DNA of 64,000 nucleotides from Prostheceraeus crozeri (GCA_907163375.1 CAJQUW010003219.1:124001-188000); one strand, 5' to 3'; positions 1-13,549 are shown, counted from the stretch's first letter. Notes: generated from the sequence alone by a model not told the origin. Numbers and translations: made by a program.

Positions 1-148
1 CATTTCACCGGCTAAGAGTAAAATGAAAATGCCAAGGAATTGGTTTAAGAGATCACCTTCCAACACCCCTCCCACACCCATCAGGCAAACAAATGAAAGA
101 GAGCGACGTAGAAGAACTCCTCCAAAGAAATACATGTTCTCAGACTAA
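1..148 (+). pseudogene. Tail of the ATPase-downstream protein, copy A
   Basis: C-terminal end only, cut by the window edge. The last residues KKYMFSD match the 230-aa protein of copy B. Confidence 0.6.
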
Positions 149-152
149 TAAT

Positions 153-356
153 ATGAAGCAGATGTATTGCTTACCATGTAATGAGCCGCCGGAAGTAAAT
201 GTATCTGTAACTTATACTTGCTGTGCCAGCTCTCACAATGAGACTCCTAAGCAATGTAAACGTAAATCCCATAAATCCTGTGGTTGCTGTAAATGCAAAA
301 AAGTAAGAAAGGAAAAGCATGAGAAGAAGGAGGAAGAGTCAGTTGTCATCGGATGA
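153..356 (+). CDS. Cysteine-rich small protein, copy A
   Basis: 67 aa homologous to 26995-27210, with the same CC and CxxC spacing and K/E tail. It overlaps the integrase start by 38 nt as in B. Open despite divergence, supporting it as a gene. Confidence 0.5.
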   Translation: MKQMYCLPCNEPPEVNVSVTYTCCASSHNETPKQCKRKSHKSCGCCKCKKVRKEKHEKKEEESVVIG

Positions 357-1402
357 ACTTTTAAAGTCAATATATTATGATGTAAAACATCCTATAGGAT
401 TTGCATCTATAAAGAAATTATCAAAAGCGAGTGGTCTTCCACAATCACAAGTTAAACAATGGTTAAAGGGTCAAGCTACATATACACTCCACAAACAAGC
501 GAAAAAGAAGTACCGGACCCGTCATTATATTGCTCATGACATTGATGAACAGTGGCAAGCAGATTTGTGTGACGTTGCTGCTATTTCAAAACATAACTCG
601 GGACACAATTTTATCTTAACCATAATTGATATTTTCTCGCGTTATGCTTGGGCTCAACCTTAAAAAACTAAAGAAGGCAAGCGAGTAGCAAAGGCATTCC
701 AGTCAATTTTCCGAGAGGGTTGTATTCCAAAAAGAATTCAGAGTGATCAAGGAAAAGAGATCGAAAATAAGCATGTGGGAAGATTATTTGAGAGATATGA
801 TATTGAGCTGCTTAGTGTAAAGAGTGCTTATAAGGCTGCACTAGTTGAACTTTTTAATCGTACATTTAAAAATCATTTGTGGCGACATTTCACTGCCAAA
901 CACAAGATTGGACAAAGGTTCTACAAGATTCGCTACATGCCTACAATCACTCTATTCATCGTTCTATTGGACTCACACCAGCGGATTGAATGCTGACAAC
1001 GTAGATAGAGTGCGTGAAACATTCCAACGCAAGCATGATCATGCTTAAAGTGATGTGAAAATAGGTGATCAAGTTCGCATATCAAAAGTTATGAGTGTTT
1101 TTGCCCAAGGGTATCTCCCGAATTGGACAGAAGAAATTTTCACAGTTTCAAGTATCAATAAAAAATACTCTCCAACAACCTACAAGTTGAAAGATTACGA
1201 TAATGAAGAAATTGATGGTAGCTTTTATCGCGATGAGATTGAGTTGGTCACTCAAAGTGAAACATATTTAGTAGAGAAAATCATTCGAAGTAAGAACCGA
1301 CAAGGTGAAGAATGGTGTCTTGTTAAATGGACTGGTTATCCTTCAAGTATGAACTCTTGGATGCGTCGTGCCGACATCTTTCATCTACGCGATCGTCAGT
1401 GA
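319..1402 (+). pseudogene. INT: Chromodomain integrase, copy A (broken)
   Basis: The N-terminus from MRRRRKSQLSS, the rve core and the C-terminal chromodomain (YLVEKIIRSKNRQGEEWCLV) are all recognisable and collinear with copy B. Several breaks. Confidence 0.93.
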
Positions 1403-1442
1403 TTTATGCAAAGATATAACTTGCAGTGTCAAGGTCTAAGTT

Positions 1443-1906
1443 GTGAATCCGACTGCATCGTTTTATTCACGCCCCTCCTATCTAAGAGGCGTGGGTGCAA
1501 TTTACAGCGGCACCGGCCGTCAACGTGGAGGTAGCATATTTGGTGCGCTGAAATCTGTTGTAGCACCTCTCTTATCTACTGTCAGAAGATCTTTAAAACG
1601 AACTTTTTCAATAATGCTGTTGGCTTTGCTGGTGATGTTGTTAATGATATTACCAGTGGTAAAAATGTAAAGAACAGTTTGTTGAATCGTGGGAAGGAAC
1701 GCGGTCTAAGAACATTACAGCAAACTTTCAATGCTACTCAACAAAAGAAAGCACCTAAACGAATGAATGTTAGAAGAAAAGGAAAACAGGGCGAAGGTGG
1801 CAGGAAGCGAGCTTCAAACAAAACTAAGAAAAGGCATTTACGCAAACGTCGCGCGCGCTGTAATCTTTCATCAAGTGCTAAACGACGACGCTGTCATAAC
1901 TTCTAA
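1443..1906 (+). pseudogene. Gly/Arg-rich basic protein, copy A (broken)
   Basis: Collinear with 28303-28758: MNPTASFYSRPSYL-type start, RQRGGS-x-GALKSVVAPL helix, and a basic tail ending AKRRRC. Confidence 0.65.
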
Positions 1907-1908
1907 TC

Positions 1909-3468
1909 ATGGAGTGCAAAACTTCAGGCTTTTGTTTATTTGATCAACAAGCAATGCAGAAAGATATTCTTAGTTCAAGTACTGTAGATTATCATCTCCT
2001 ACAGCTGAGAATACTGGTCCTATTGAATTTGTTATTCCTGGCGCTAGCGATGATTACAGTGATTTGAGTTATGCGATGGTTGATGTGAGGTTTAGAATTC
2101 AACAAGAAGATGGAACTGAAATTGAGGATGCACATATAGTTGGTCTGAACAATTTACCGCTGGCTACATTATTTTGCGATGTTTCTCTAACTATTGGAGA
2201 GCAACAGGTGGAAGGTGGTCAAAGCGCTTATATCTATAAAGCATATTTGAATGCTCTATCACAATTTCATCCAGCTCAAAACAGTTATATGGAAGCAATG
2301 GGATGGTATAGAGATCAAGCAGCACTATTTGATAGTGAGACAAACACTGATTTTATAAAGCGATCTGCTTTGATTAAAGATAGTAAAGTATGTCAACTAT
2401 ATGGTCCACTTAATTTAGACTTCTTCAGACAATCAAAATTTTTACTCTGTAATACCAGTATGTGACTCAAACTTACATTGAATAAGCCTGAATTTTTGTT
2501 GAATGCATTTGTTTCAGTTGTGAAATTTAAAATTCATGTGGAAGATATTACAGTATACATTCGTCGAGTGGTGGCTAATCCAAGTGTAATTAGAGGACAT
2601 GCTGAGAGTCTTAACCGCAACAATGCCATTTATCCCATTTAAAAGCTTCTCACATTTACTATTCTTAAAGATCAAAAAAGTTTTATGAAAGATGGTCTTT
2701 TTCCATCGGAAGCGCCAAAGCTCCTCATGGTAGCAATGGTTGAAAATGATGCATTCAATGGTAATGTCAAGAAGAATCCTTTCAACTTCAAACACAACAA
2801 TTTAAGTGAAATTGCTTTGCGTGTAAATGGTGTTAGCCATCCTGGTCCACCCTATAAACCAGATTTTACTTCTTATCAATTTCTGCGTAGTTATGTTGAT
2901 TACATGAATGTCTTTGGCTCTTACAATATAGACGTACCAACGGACTGACTATGAAAGAGTTTAAAAATGGATATATTATTTATGCATTTGATTTGACTGC
3001 CTCATTGATTTGACTCCTCATGGTAGCAATGGTTGAAAATGATGCATTCAATGGTAATGTCAAGAAGAATCCTTTCAACTTCAAACACAACAATTTAAGT
3101 GAAATTGCTTTGCGTGTAAATAGTGTTAGCCATCCTGGTCCACCCTCTAAACCATATTTTACTTCTTATCAATTTCTGCGTAGTTATGTTGATTACATGA
3201 ATGTCTTTGGCTCCTACAATACAGACGTACCAACGGACTCACAATGAAGGAGTTTAGAAATGGATATACTATTTATGTATTTGATTTGACTGCCGACAGC
3301 GATATTAGTGCACCTTATCGTCAAGCTAACGTTCCTCATAATATTCGCTTGGATCTTGAGTTCAAAACAACGCTAACGGAGACGATCAATGTATTAATTT
3401 ATGCAGTCTTCGATTCAAGTATTGAAATAACTAAGTATCGTGACGTGATTCTTCACTATAATCGCTAA
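1909..3468 (+). pseudogene. MCP: Double-jelly-roll major capsid protein, copy A (broken)
   Basis: Recognisable by LDFFRQSKFLLCNTSM, DGLFPSEAPKLLMVAMVEND and the final ETINVLIYAVFDSSIEITK. Longer than in B and C; several breaks. Confidence 0.88.
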
Positions 3469-3931
3469 TGAGTTGGTTGACTGCTGACGATATAAAGACT
3501 TAAGTACAGCGTAATGCAGATGAAGCTACGTTGAAAGCTTTTGATAATGTCTATTCACTAGATATCTTACCGACTACTGTAAAATAGTATCCCATCTTTA
3601 TTGTATTAAACACTCATTCGCAGAATTTAGAAGGTGGGCATTGGAAAGCTATCTTTGTTGGAAAAGACAGACGCGGTGAACTATTTGACTCTCTTGCTCA
3701 ACCTCCGAATATAACATTACAGCAGTGGTTGAGGAAGCATACTCGTCAATATATCAACGAAATGAGCGCATACTGCAACATCGACTTTCATCAACTTGTG
3801 GCGCTTTCGTATTGTACTTCATTTTAAAACGTTTACATGTACACCAATTTAAATCTGTTATTCAAAAGTTTTCATATAATCCATCTTCTAATGAAAAGAT
3901 GATTTGTATGTTCTATAATGATTTGAAATAA
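3468..3931 (+). pseudogene. PRO: Adenain-like protease, copy A (broken)
   Basis: The GGHWKAIFVG and STCGAFVLYFILKRL segments mark the catalytic His and Cys regions. AATAAA at the stop, as in B. Confidence 0.9.
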
Positions 3932-3960
3932 AAAGCATCATGTTGGAATAAAAATTGTTT

Positions 3961-4854
3961 TTATTTTACAATCCGTTGGTTATTTACATACTGAATTAGA
4001 TAGTCTAGGATCGTATCTGCTTGCATTTCAGATTTCAGTCCAGTAATGATAACTTTACTATTATGAAAGATTGCAACATGTACAGGCAACCAACAACTAA
4101 TGAGAGCCGCGGGAAAAAGTTCTCGATCATAACAAAAATTGAAACTGCTGGTATGAATCTTTAAAAACGATACATCTTCACTCAATTGAGTAGAGATTAC
4201 CATATTGTCCACAGTCAGATTCGACATCACACACCTCTCCCTCTTCCACATCCGTCGTAGTAGTTTCTGCAGCTCTAAGCGCATTAACCACGCTGATGAA
4301 TGAGAAAGGGCGCCGAGAATCTGTACAGTCCCATTTGGGAAGAGTTGTAGATTCCGTAAATTGCTCATCTTCACCACTAACATTTGCGGTCGACCCGGAT
4401 AATACTTGCTGTTTGGAATTTGTTGATGTAATGTTGTGAGATCGATTTTCGTGTAGAGTCTGATGCGTCGGAGAATGTTGACGATGGTGTAGCGATGACG
4501 TTTGATGATGAAGAAATGAGTAAATAGAGCAAGTAAATAGAGTATCGTCCTTTTATACTTTTCCCACCTGCCTTGATGAAATGTGAAGTAGGTAGAAAGT
4601 TGTGAATGATAGATTTGAATTCGCTGTTTGTTGAGTCGCACCCATATGCCATTTCCTATGCGTGAGTGTTTTTTCATATAGAAGTATTTTAAGTTCTTCA
4701 TAATATGATTTAGAGACTGAAAATGTCGATATGATAAAGCAAATACTCTTCTTACATTTCCAGTATAATCTTTGAAACATACGTTTCGTTCATGATCAAT
4801 CTCAACATATTGTAGGAAATCCAATTTCCAAGTCTTCATGATGGAGTGTGACAT
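3961..4854 (-). CDS. TBP-like: PC4-like and TBP-like domains in one frame, copy A
   Basis: 297 aa, a single open frame. Residues about 1-105 are the PC4-like part (RNVCFKDYTGNV, FALSYRHFQSLNHIM). Residues about 119-297 are the TBP-like part with both repeats: TIVNILRRIRLYTKIDL, LQLFPNGTVQILGA, then VDNMVIS, RELFPAALI, HVAIFHNSKVIITGLK. The Asn in VDN corresponds to the second TBP Asn of the IQNIV motif. In B and C the two parts sit in different, overlapping frames. An open frame in the oldest copy, with TBP-type residues kept, suggests the protein mattered. Confidence 0.8.
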   Translation of the reverse strand: MSHSIMKTWKLDFLQYVEIDHERNVCFKDYTGNVRRVFALSYRHFQSLNHIMKNLKYFYMKKHSRIGNGIWVRLNKQRIQIYHSQLSTYFTFHQGRWEKYKRTILYLLALFTHFFIIKRHRYTIVNILRRIRLYTKIDLTTLHQQIPNSKYYPGRPQMLVVKMSNLRNLQLFPNGTVQILGALSHSSAWLMRLELQKLLRRMWKRERCVMSNLTVDNMVISTQLSEDVSFLKIHTSSFNFCYDRELFPAALISCWLPVHVAIFHNSKVIITGLKSEMQADTILDYLIQYVNNQRIVK

Positions 4855-4875
4855 TGTGTTGAAGATTGTGTCTGA

Positions 4876-5244
4876 TTAAAATTTGCGTAGCAATGCGATG
4901 AACTCGCGTCGAATGAATGACATAATGGAGCGATGTACACATCTTTTATATTTTTCCGAATTACATTTGCGAAATGAGAAATAGATAGAGAGATGAGAAT
5001 GATAGATTTGAATTTCATTTCTGTGATGTTGAAGCCAAACTTGATTACCCAAGGAGATGAATTTCAACGTTTTGAAATATTCCAAATCCCTCATGATATC
5101 ATTGAGATTGAAAAATTGTCGCCATGTTAATGTAATTCCTTTCGATGTATTTCCATAGGAATTCTTGAAATGAACGTTTCCATCGCGATCAACTTTAATA
5201 TATTGTAGAGAGCCCAAAATCCAAGTCTTCATGTTGTTATGCAA
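4876..5244 (-). CDS. PC4-like protein, copy A
   Basis: 122 aa, intact, same length as in B and C: GNVHFKNSYGNT, KGITLTWRQFFNLNDIM. K-G-I-T-L-x-x-x-Q-F is the best PC4-type helix start of the three copies. Confidence 0.55.
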   Translation of the reverse strand: MHNNMKTWILGSLQYIKVDRDGNVHFKNSYGNTSKGITLTWRQFFNLNDIMRDLEYFKTLKFISLGNQVWLQHHRNEIQIYHSHLSIYFSFRKCNSEKYKRCVHRSIMSFIRREFIALLRKF

Positions 5245-5268
5245 ATTGGTAATGTATAGATTACCGAA

Positions 5269-6668
5269 ATGAAAATGTCATTCTATCATGTTTTGCTTAG
5301 CAATGTGGCAACAAATAGATTTGTTGGCAATCGAGCTGCTATCTTTTCTACTCCCATTGATAATACACAACAGCTGAATGGGAAGTGGGAAGTAGGCGTA
5401 ACCCAAGTTGTTCACAGTAACTATGTCTATACTTTTGATCATGAAGTGATGACTATTAATATGAGACGTACAGATGCCTATCAGTGTGAAGAGGGATGTG
5501 GAGTTTACATTCCGAAATGGCCGAAGAAAGATTTCTCAACATGTAACAAATTCGTATTTGATTTCCTGAATAAAGCAGGTAGACACATTGTCGAGTTTAC
5601 TCCCCACAATGGTGAATATGATCATATGTATCATACAGTTGATAAAGATTGGATTCTTGCTTTGAGTTTGAGTTTAAGAAATGACTTGGGTTACTTTGCT
5701 AGCGCCTTGACAAGCTATGATAATTATAGAGCTAATTACTATCCAAGAGGTTGCAGAAATTTAATTTATGAAGAGAAAGCCTATTATATGGATCTTATTC
5801 CGAAAAATGAAAAGACGTTGGTGAAGAAGATTGTGATTAAGCCAAGAAAGACGAACATGACTTCTGAAGCATTATTGAAGAAATTTAATTATCTCCTTCG
5901 AGTAGATGGTGAACAAGTGGCAACATTAACTTACAACATAGGGTCTAGTAATATCGTAATCAATAAACTAAAGGATGATCTAGTATTGGTTTGTTCAGAA
6001 GATTTTCATCAGTTCTTGCGACATCGTTCTGCAACTCTTCATGGAAAATTTAATATGCGCTATCTGGGACATAATAGTTCAAATCAATTTGATACAGAAT
6101 GGTCCGTATCTTTATACAGAAAGTGTATAGATCCTTTAGGTGGTATCTTACATAAAACAAGAGTGTTGACACCTCGCATTATCACTTCAGCGAAATTGGC
6201 TATAAATTATTTGAATGAAGTGATTAATGAACAGAATATTTCTTTTTCTGAAAAAGAAGGTGTTCTGTCTCTTAGTTTAAGTGGGAAAAATATTGAGCTG
6301 ATTATGGACAAGACCCTAATGGACATTTGGGTTTTGATCAAAATACTTTTAAAAGTGGCACTGTAACCAAAGCTAGCGCAAGCACATCGTTATCGAGTCG
6401 TATTAACTATTTTCAGATATATTCCAATATTGGTGAAGATGTACGTGTGGGAGATGTTGAAGCTCCACTTCTAGCAATGATACCCTACCAACCAAAAAGC
6501 AATAGTGCTCTATCTGAGCATACTTTTCAGAAAGTGCATTATACAAACTTGAAATCAAACTACATGCCACAAATTGATATTGCAATTTATGACGATGCTG
6601 GTGCGTTGATTCCTTTTCATAAGGATGCTGTGACAAGTGTCACACTCCATTTTCGAATGAAGAATTAA
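5269..6668 (+). pseudogene. LxGxWEVxV family protein 1, copy A (broken)
   Basis: LNGKWEVGVTQVVHS at the N-terminus and GDVEAPLLAMIPYQP ... DIAIYDDAGALIPF ... LHFRM at the C-terminus. Mostly open. Confidence 0.8.
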
Positions 6669-6677
6669 TACAAAAGT

Positions 6678-8253
6678 GTGGAAATATATGTTTCCAATGT
6701 GAATGATATGGAAAGTGAAAATGAGGACTCGTTTCTAATTTACTTACCCTGTAATCCTTCTATGAATAAATTTCCCAAAAATATACCATCAGACTATCGA
6801 GTAGAATTAAATCGTCCATTACTTCTAGAAGGTGAATGGGAAGTAGGGGTTTCCAGCATTTGTTATGATAGTAATATTCAGATTGTGAATGAATTGGAAG
6901 AAATGGTATTGACTCCTCGCACCCATGATGGAATAGCGATGAATAATGCATTCAAGTTTCCATACAATTTAAAATGAGATGGAAAGTGGAATTATGAATG
7001 GAATCAGTTAGAATCAGATTATTATGGATCATCAGATGAAGATAGAATCAAGGCATTCAATAGTGGCAATGCTTCTATCATGAAAAATAAGGGTCAGAAA
7101 GTTTATGAGTTTACTATCTATAAATGGCACGGGTGACACTTCTATCGTTTTCACTCTTTTACTAAAGGTCCTACATTGAGGTTGGATAATGAATTCTATC
7201 CACATCTCTGTTTTGGACACAGTCTGCATCTGACATCAATGGCTATTGCAAATGTTACAAAAATCTATTCAAACCGAATAAACAAATTAACAATAAACAA
7301 CCGAATCATAAATTTAAAATATTTGATGAAGATGTTGTAGAATGTGAAGAACGCATCATTTTGAAAAAGCGTGGTGTTCAACCTTTATCACTTACTGAGT
7401 TAGTAAAACGATGGAATGAGACTGTGGGTAAGAAGTATGGAGAGAAAATTATGGCGGACAAAAATAAGTTGGTTATTCAGAAATATAATGACAAACTTAC
7501 AGTTTATTTCTCTCCAACCTTGCGTCATTTTGTAAGACATTATACACCTATTACTGGAAGCGGTTTGGTTTATGCTTCTCATGAACATCACATTAAAGCT
7601 GATTCAGTTAATGATGAATAGTGGGTGGACATCTATGGTGATCGCATCAAGAAAATTTACCAATCTTATCAAGAAACTAAAGTTAGTATCAATACAATGC
7701 CGCGTCTATACAATACAGTTGAAAACTTTATTCGTGTCATAAATCCATATATACAACATAAGTTGATGAAGCAAGTGTTGAAAAGTAGATATGATGCAAA
7801 GGTACATCACATTTCGTTTTCAATTAAAAATCAAAGTGCTTTTCTGAAGCTGGGTGATCACATTCAATGTCAATTGAGTAACAATTTGAAAAAACTCTTT
7901 GGCTTTTCATTGCTACAAGATAGGTTTGCTACTTCATACACGATTGGTGTAGGAATACCAATGACACTTGATAAACATGAACAACATCTCTATATTCAAA
8001 ATGATCTGATTTCACCTATTTCTGTTGGTGAGAAAAAAGAATACATTTTACGTAATTTCATTCATGATAAAGACGCTTCCTATGGAATCGTTGAAAAGAT
8101 GTTTAAACCTATTTTCTAGCATCCTGTTATCAAACAAGCGATCCCGTCTATTACTATCAAAATTACGAATGGTTTACATGAGTGCATTCATGTGAAGGAT
8201 ACTAAATCCCTCATAACTTTTGTGTTTCGGAAAACAAAGTAAAGTCATTGTAA
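6678..8253 (+). pseudogene. LxGxWEVxV family protein 2, copy A (broken)
   Basis: LEGEWEVGVSSICYD near the start; the late segment MTLDKHEQHLYIQNDL and the VKSL-type end match 33238-34773. Several breaks. Confidence 0.75.
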
Positions 8254-8457
8254 AATTTTATTGAAATAAAAAGATATAAATGAAAAAGTGTTTTGAAGAA
8301 GTGTTGACAAAGTGGGAAAGTCTTTTCACAGATATAGTGGGAATGAAATGACTGTAGGCATATATTCACAAGAAAGTGCAATCTAAGACGATGCATAAAG
8401 CAACAATGAATATCAACAAAAAACATCTTCAAAATACTGATTTAAGAATGAATCTAT

Positions 8458-11400
8458 TTACACATCTTCTGGATGTGGTAGTGTGAGTTTAATTCTTTTG
8501 GGTGGTGATATGTTTGTGTCAGGATGTCCATGTGGAAGAGATATGCTATGTCCTATCCAACACCTCTTATCCTCCCACGCTGAAAGTGCTCGCTTCCTAA
8601 ATGTATGAGTTTTTACCTCATGTGTCTTTCATTTTGAGATGGTCATGTTGACAAACGTTATGTTCTTATTTATGCAGGCCATCTTATAGGCCTTATGTTT
8701 CATATTTACAACAATCAATTTAGATATGCCTTTTGCGCGCTTAATACTGTCACTGGAGTCTTGGTTTCATAGAATACATTTTAGGACGAAGAAGAATCAT
8801 TTCCTTAATTTCTTTTCCTGCCATTTCATCTTTAAAGCATCTTAATTTTGCTTTATTTTTAGTAGAGTATAGTGGATGATCTGTAGGATAATTTGGTGTA
8901 TGAAAATATTTTTCTAAAGATTTTCCTACTTCATTGAAATTTAACTCTTTCTGAGCAGCGATACTTAAAAAGAAACTGTCGGTATCACCGCCCAGCAAAC
9001 GTACGTCTTTAATTAGAGGGCATGGTTTTAATATTCTGTAGAAGAGTTGATACATTTCAAGCTTGGAATAATCTAACACAGCTTGTCCAATGTAGATGAG
9101 CTTGCACAACTCTACTTCTGATTTTATCATTTTAACACCAACCAACTCATCATCTATAATATCTCTATCAATAAAGAGAGGTGATGTCGCTAACTCTTGA
9201 AATTTATCATTATGATTCACAAGTTTATAGTTAATACGCTTTCTAACGTCCTCCATCGTCTTACCAAAAAGACTATTATTCTTATATTTATAGAAATCCT
9301 TTTCAAAATTATTTTGGGCTAGTGCACGTTTCCGGCTGTTACTATCAATATAAGGTTTCAGAAAGGCTTTCTGTCTGAATTTGATAATGCGGTGAACTTT
9401 TTTTAAAATCATCCCCATTTCTAAATAAAATTTTAAGATAGAGAAGTGGACTAAATAATTAATAATATTTTCTTTGTCAAATTCAGTAAGCAAAAGTTTA
9501 CGGCAAGGCTTATACTTGGGCTGTCCGCTCCCTTCTAAATCTTTATGAAATTTTTTCATAAAGTCCGAAAACATATCTTCAGTCACTTCTCCTGATTCGG
9601 GTGCAAGTGGAAAATCCAGTTTTATTTTTAATACTATTTGGATAGATAAGATCTATCTCAAAATAATATCCCCAATCACCATTATCTGGAATAGCTAGTA
9701 TGTTTGAAGGGTTGGAGAAATGCTGAATTTCATTTTCACCCCACCAGATAAACTCAGAGTGAGGTAGAGGTTTGGACAGTGAACTATCATATAAATTATT
9801 CTGGTCATAGTACTTAAGATGAATCTGATCATCATCTATTATTTTTGATTTTATTTGATGCCTATTTACAAATGTGAGACCACCGCGAATTCCTCGTTCA
9901 AATGAATTATACATCTCTGGATCTTGCAAAAGATGGATGGTCTCTCCAGTCATTTTAAAAGCAGACTGGAATGACATGGCTGGAAGACTGACAAAGTGAA
10001 CAGGATCTAATTTATCTTCTTCTAATGCCACTCGTCGAAACTCCTGAAATACATCAGCCAGCAAAAATACATCTAATTTTAGATAGGCGATCATATAATC
10101 GATAAACGTTTGACAGGCAAATTTTTTCCATGCAACTTGAACATGATTGTAATCTTCTACCTTGCATTCTACACCAGTCAAATCATTTTTAAATTTGTCT
10201 ATTCATGGAAGAGAAGTCTCACTAGGTTTAGAAATGTTATCAAAGTATGCATATGGAAACACTCCTTTGCGTGTGATGACTTCATCCGTCAAGTTAGGAT
10301 ATTGTTTCTTCAAATTTTGAGTTAGTGGAAGAGACCTAAGATTTTGAACGAGATGCTGGTGATGAAGCCATGAATTGATAGGAATCTAAAAATTTTATAT
10401 CAAAATAGACTGTCTTATTTTCTTTAGTTTTGTCAACTGCTACTTTTGCTGTCATGGCCATGAACTTTTCTCTCGTTTGAGCTATTACACTTAACTTCCA
10501 CTCTTTCATTTTTCCTAACCCCCTTTTATTATCATTTGACTGTCATAACCTTTGAAATTATGAAAAATAACGGGTAGAGTGCACCGTTTCAGTCTCAGTG
10601 AAAAATTACATCTTGTACATAGCACGTTTCTAAATTTACCAGTGATGTGATCATGGTCGCGCACTTTCTTGATTTTATCTTCATCAAACGTTTTATTTCA
10701 TTTTGGGCAGACTTTACAACTTTCAAATTTTACTTGATCATCTGCTGTCATATTCAATGATCTGCGTTGGAGTTCACTATCATATTTTTGCTGAAATTTG
10801 ACAGCGCTTTCGAGGAATTGTAAGAATTCATGTATACAATCCTCACCTTGCCAGACGTGCATTTTATTATTTTTATTTTTGAAGTAATCATGCCATACAT
10901 CATAACATGATATGGCTGCCGCTTTATGGGTGTTGTCATCAATATAGCATTCGATGTCAGCATAGATGACACGAAGAGGACTTAATTCATCACCTTTTTC
11001 TCTATATGAAAACTCTTTATCTTTGGGCATGTATTCTATTTGCAGTTCACCTGGCTTACACCATTAGTGTGTTTCAAATTTATCTTTTGACCAGAGGGGG
11101 CGCATACAACGGTCACATATGAAATACTCTCCTCTTCTAGATGTTAAGTGGGAATATAGTCGAGTCATTTTAGGAATACCACAGTAATGCCAATTTTCAC
11201 TATCATTTTGATATACTAGCAAGAGATTGACTACCCGATCATAAGTTGATGAACGGTTGTTGTAGCGCACACCCTTAAGCCCCTCTTGCCAGATGTGAAC
11301 AACTATTTTAATTTCATTTAATTTTTCAAATTTCTCTATATCTTTAAACTTAATGTCTTCGCCATTGCAGTCATCAAACTTCAATTCATTCTCCCATTCA

Positions 11401-12425
11401 TGATATTTACTTCTACACAAACGGTTGTTCTGTACATCATGATTGTGGAGAATAGACAATACCGCATACTTAAAACACTGTGATTCACAATCAACAGAAA
11501 TGACTGCATTCTTAGCTCTTAACGTTTTTGGAAGATTGAAGGAGCCTCGACCACGGTAATTTTCTAATAGAGTAGTTTTAAACTTGACAGATTCTATGCC
11601 ATCAAAAATTAGACCACTATCGCGCTCGTTAAATTTATCAATATTTGATTTTAGTCCTTGGATGTGAAAATTTAACCAAGCTTCTTTATCGACTACCTCT
11701 GTAGCAGGAGAGAAGGGTATGTAAAACATCAACCTCTGTACTATTTCACCAGTATGATAATCAACTTTAACATATTTTATTTTAAGGTAGATGAGCGCTT
11801 TTATTCTAAACTGCTCTAAATTATGAAAGAGCGCATCTATCAATGTTGATTTTTGATGGAACTACTCCGGAAAATCAGCAATGGTTTCTGAGGATTCCAT
11901 ATGGTAATTTCTCACTACATTATTGAGCGATACTTCAGTTAGTCGAATAGAGGAGGTGCTGTTGCTATAACTATCATTTGTGTGCGTGTGGTGAAGTCTA
12001 TGTGAAAATAATTCAAAACCTGTTTCAAAAGATTGGAAACAAAATTCACAAGTAAAGGAGACATGTTGAATAGAATCATCCTCACCTCGGGAGATTGATG
12101 ATGGTTTGGGTTGACACACACGTTGTCTGATGTGTCGGGTGAGATCACGCTTCCTCGTAAAGATATGCCCACAATCAGCACATTCCCGCTCATTAGATTG
12201 CCGCGACTGGCCGCTTGAGCTGGAACTAGCATCACCTGAAAGAGAAATCATTCTATCATCTCTATTAAAGTTATAGTTTATTGTTACAACTTACCTTCAA
12301 ATATTAGGTCTAAAGTTTCCTCGAGAAGGGAGCGTTTTGGTGATGAAGTAGATGCCTGTAATTGAGAAAGATGCTATTAGTCAAACGTTTGAGGGAGATA
12401 AGTTAGGAAATCTTCAACTTACCAT
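8458..12425 (-). pseudogene. POLB: Protein-primed DNA polymerase B, copy A (broken)
   Basis: All domains seen in B recur: ATG|GTAAG first intron (ATG at 12425), MASTSSPK-type second exon, C2H2 fingers, IYADIECYI, YYDQNNLYDSSL, NNSLFGKTMED and GGDTDSFFL. Many breaks. Confidence 0.93.
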
Positions 12426-12547
12426 TTCAACGAAATCAAGTTTAAGTATGATACTTCAATGTCAGAAAATGGTATAGTTTATCAAGATAGAGACTTCAAA
12501 TATTCTCAACACGTCTCAAATATAGAATGAAAATAAGTCTGTTTCCT

Positions 12548-12620
12548 CCCCCTTTATACTCTCATACTCCTCATTCATTGGCTGTTCATTTGATTGGCTG
12601 CTTGCTTGTACTTAAGCACT
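12548..12620. promoter_or_regulatory. Divergent CCAAT/TATA promoter, copy A
   Basis: ATTGGCTG and GATTGGCTG (inverted CCAAT) lie between minus-strand GAGTATAAAGG and plus-strand GTACTTAAG. Same layout as in B. Confidence 0.6.
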
Positions 12621-12639
12621 AAGAAATCAAGTTTATGGC

Positions 12640-13062
12640 ATGCAATTTGAAGTCATGAATTCACCATCAACTCAATCACCAGTGTCTGCATCAAGCATGC
12701 CAACTTGCCCTCCCGCTCCGAAAAAGGTAAAGGTGGAGAAGCAGAGAAATGTAGATGACATTCCAAAGTTAGAATTACCATCTCTCACAGAACAAGAAGA
12801 ACTGGAGATGATCTATGTGCGGTGGAAATACCTAATGTATAATAAGTAGGATGTGTCAAAGGAGGATGACATCAGCCTTCTCCATGACATACGGAGATGG
12901 TACAGCCCATCGTCCCAACCCAGAAACGAAGTGGAATGGAAGTACGTCTTTGGTGTGCTAGCTGCAGCGGAGGAAAGACTGTGATAACTGAAATGTGACT
13001 GTAGCAACTGTGAATCGCTGTGGGACAATATCAGTAGTGAAGAACGTTTAAACTACTTGTAA
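12640..13062 (+). pseudogene. Homologue of the 151-aa protein, copy A (broken)
   Basis: Shares the S/T/P-rich start, the KLELPSLTEQEE and VRWKYLMYN segments and the C-x-C tail with 39220-39675. Confidence 0.6.
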
Positions 13063-13309
13063 TTTCCAATAAATGTTTTATTTGCTATATCTGTCTATTT
13101 TCACTTATTTCTGGGTAATGTAGTCATCAACATCATAGTGAAAATCTAACCATTTGACAGCTCAGTATAAATCATAGGAGCTGATGCTAGACACTATCAT
13201 TTTTCCTAAATACTACCTCTATCACTGAGGTTAAATGATAAAGGCATTGAATATCAAAAACAGAGACATGTAGTTCTTTAGATTTATTTACAATTGAAGC
13301 ACATATACT

Positions 13310-13549
13310 TTATAGCGAGGAAAAGTCAAGCGGAAGAACCTTTAAGTCATTGTAGACTTTGTAGCACCTTGGACGTTTAGCGGCATCGGGGGCTCTTCTC
13401 ACGCGCGTTGTTTTCGGTGTCCACTCTTCATCTATCCAGACAATTCTTACAGTCTTGCCCTTTTCGCAAGTCTCCTCCTGATCACACTTGTCTTCATCAC
13501 ACCACTCATTGACGATCACAAAATTACATGGTGTTTCTGAGTTTGTCAT
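13310..13549 (-). CDS. Twin small gene 1 (79 aa), copy A only
   Basis: Intact frame, paralogous to the 83-aa gene at 13713-13964. Shared features: an acidic centre with C-x-K-GK, then W-x-x-x-x-TPKTTRVRRAP, KRP-x-CYKVYN-L, ending LPLDFSSL. AATAAA lies downstream on the minus strand (near 13285). The function is unknown; a beta-rich acid/basic mini-domain is plausible. Absent from B and C, so a gained or lost accessory pair. Confidence 0.6.
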   Translation of the reverse strand: MTNSETPCNFVIVNEWCDEDKCDQEETCEKGKTVRIVWIDEEWTPKTTRVRRAPDAAKRPRCYKVYNDLKVLPLDFSSL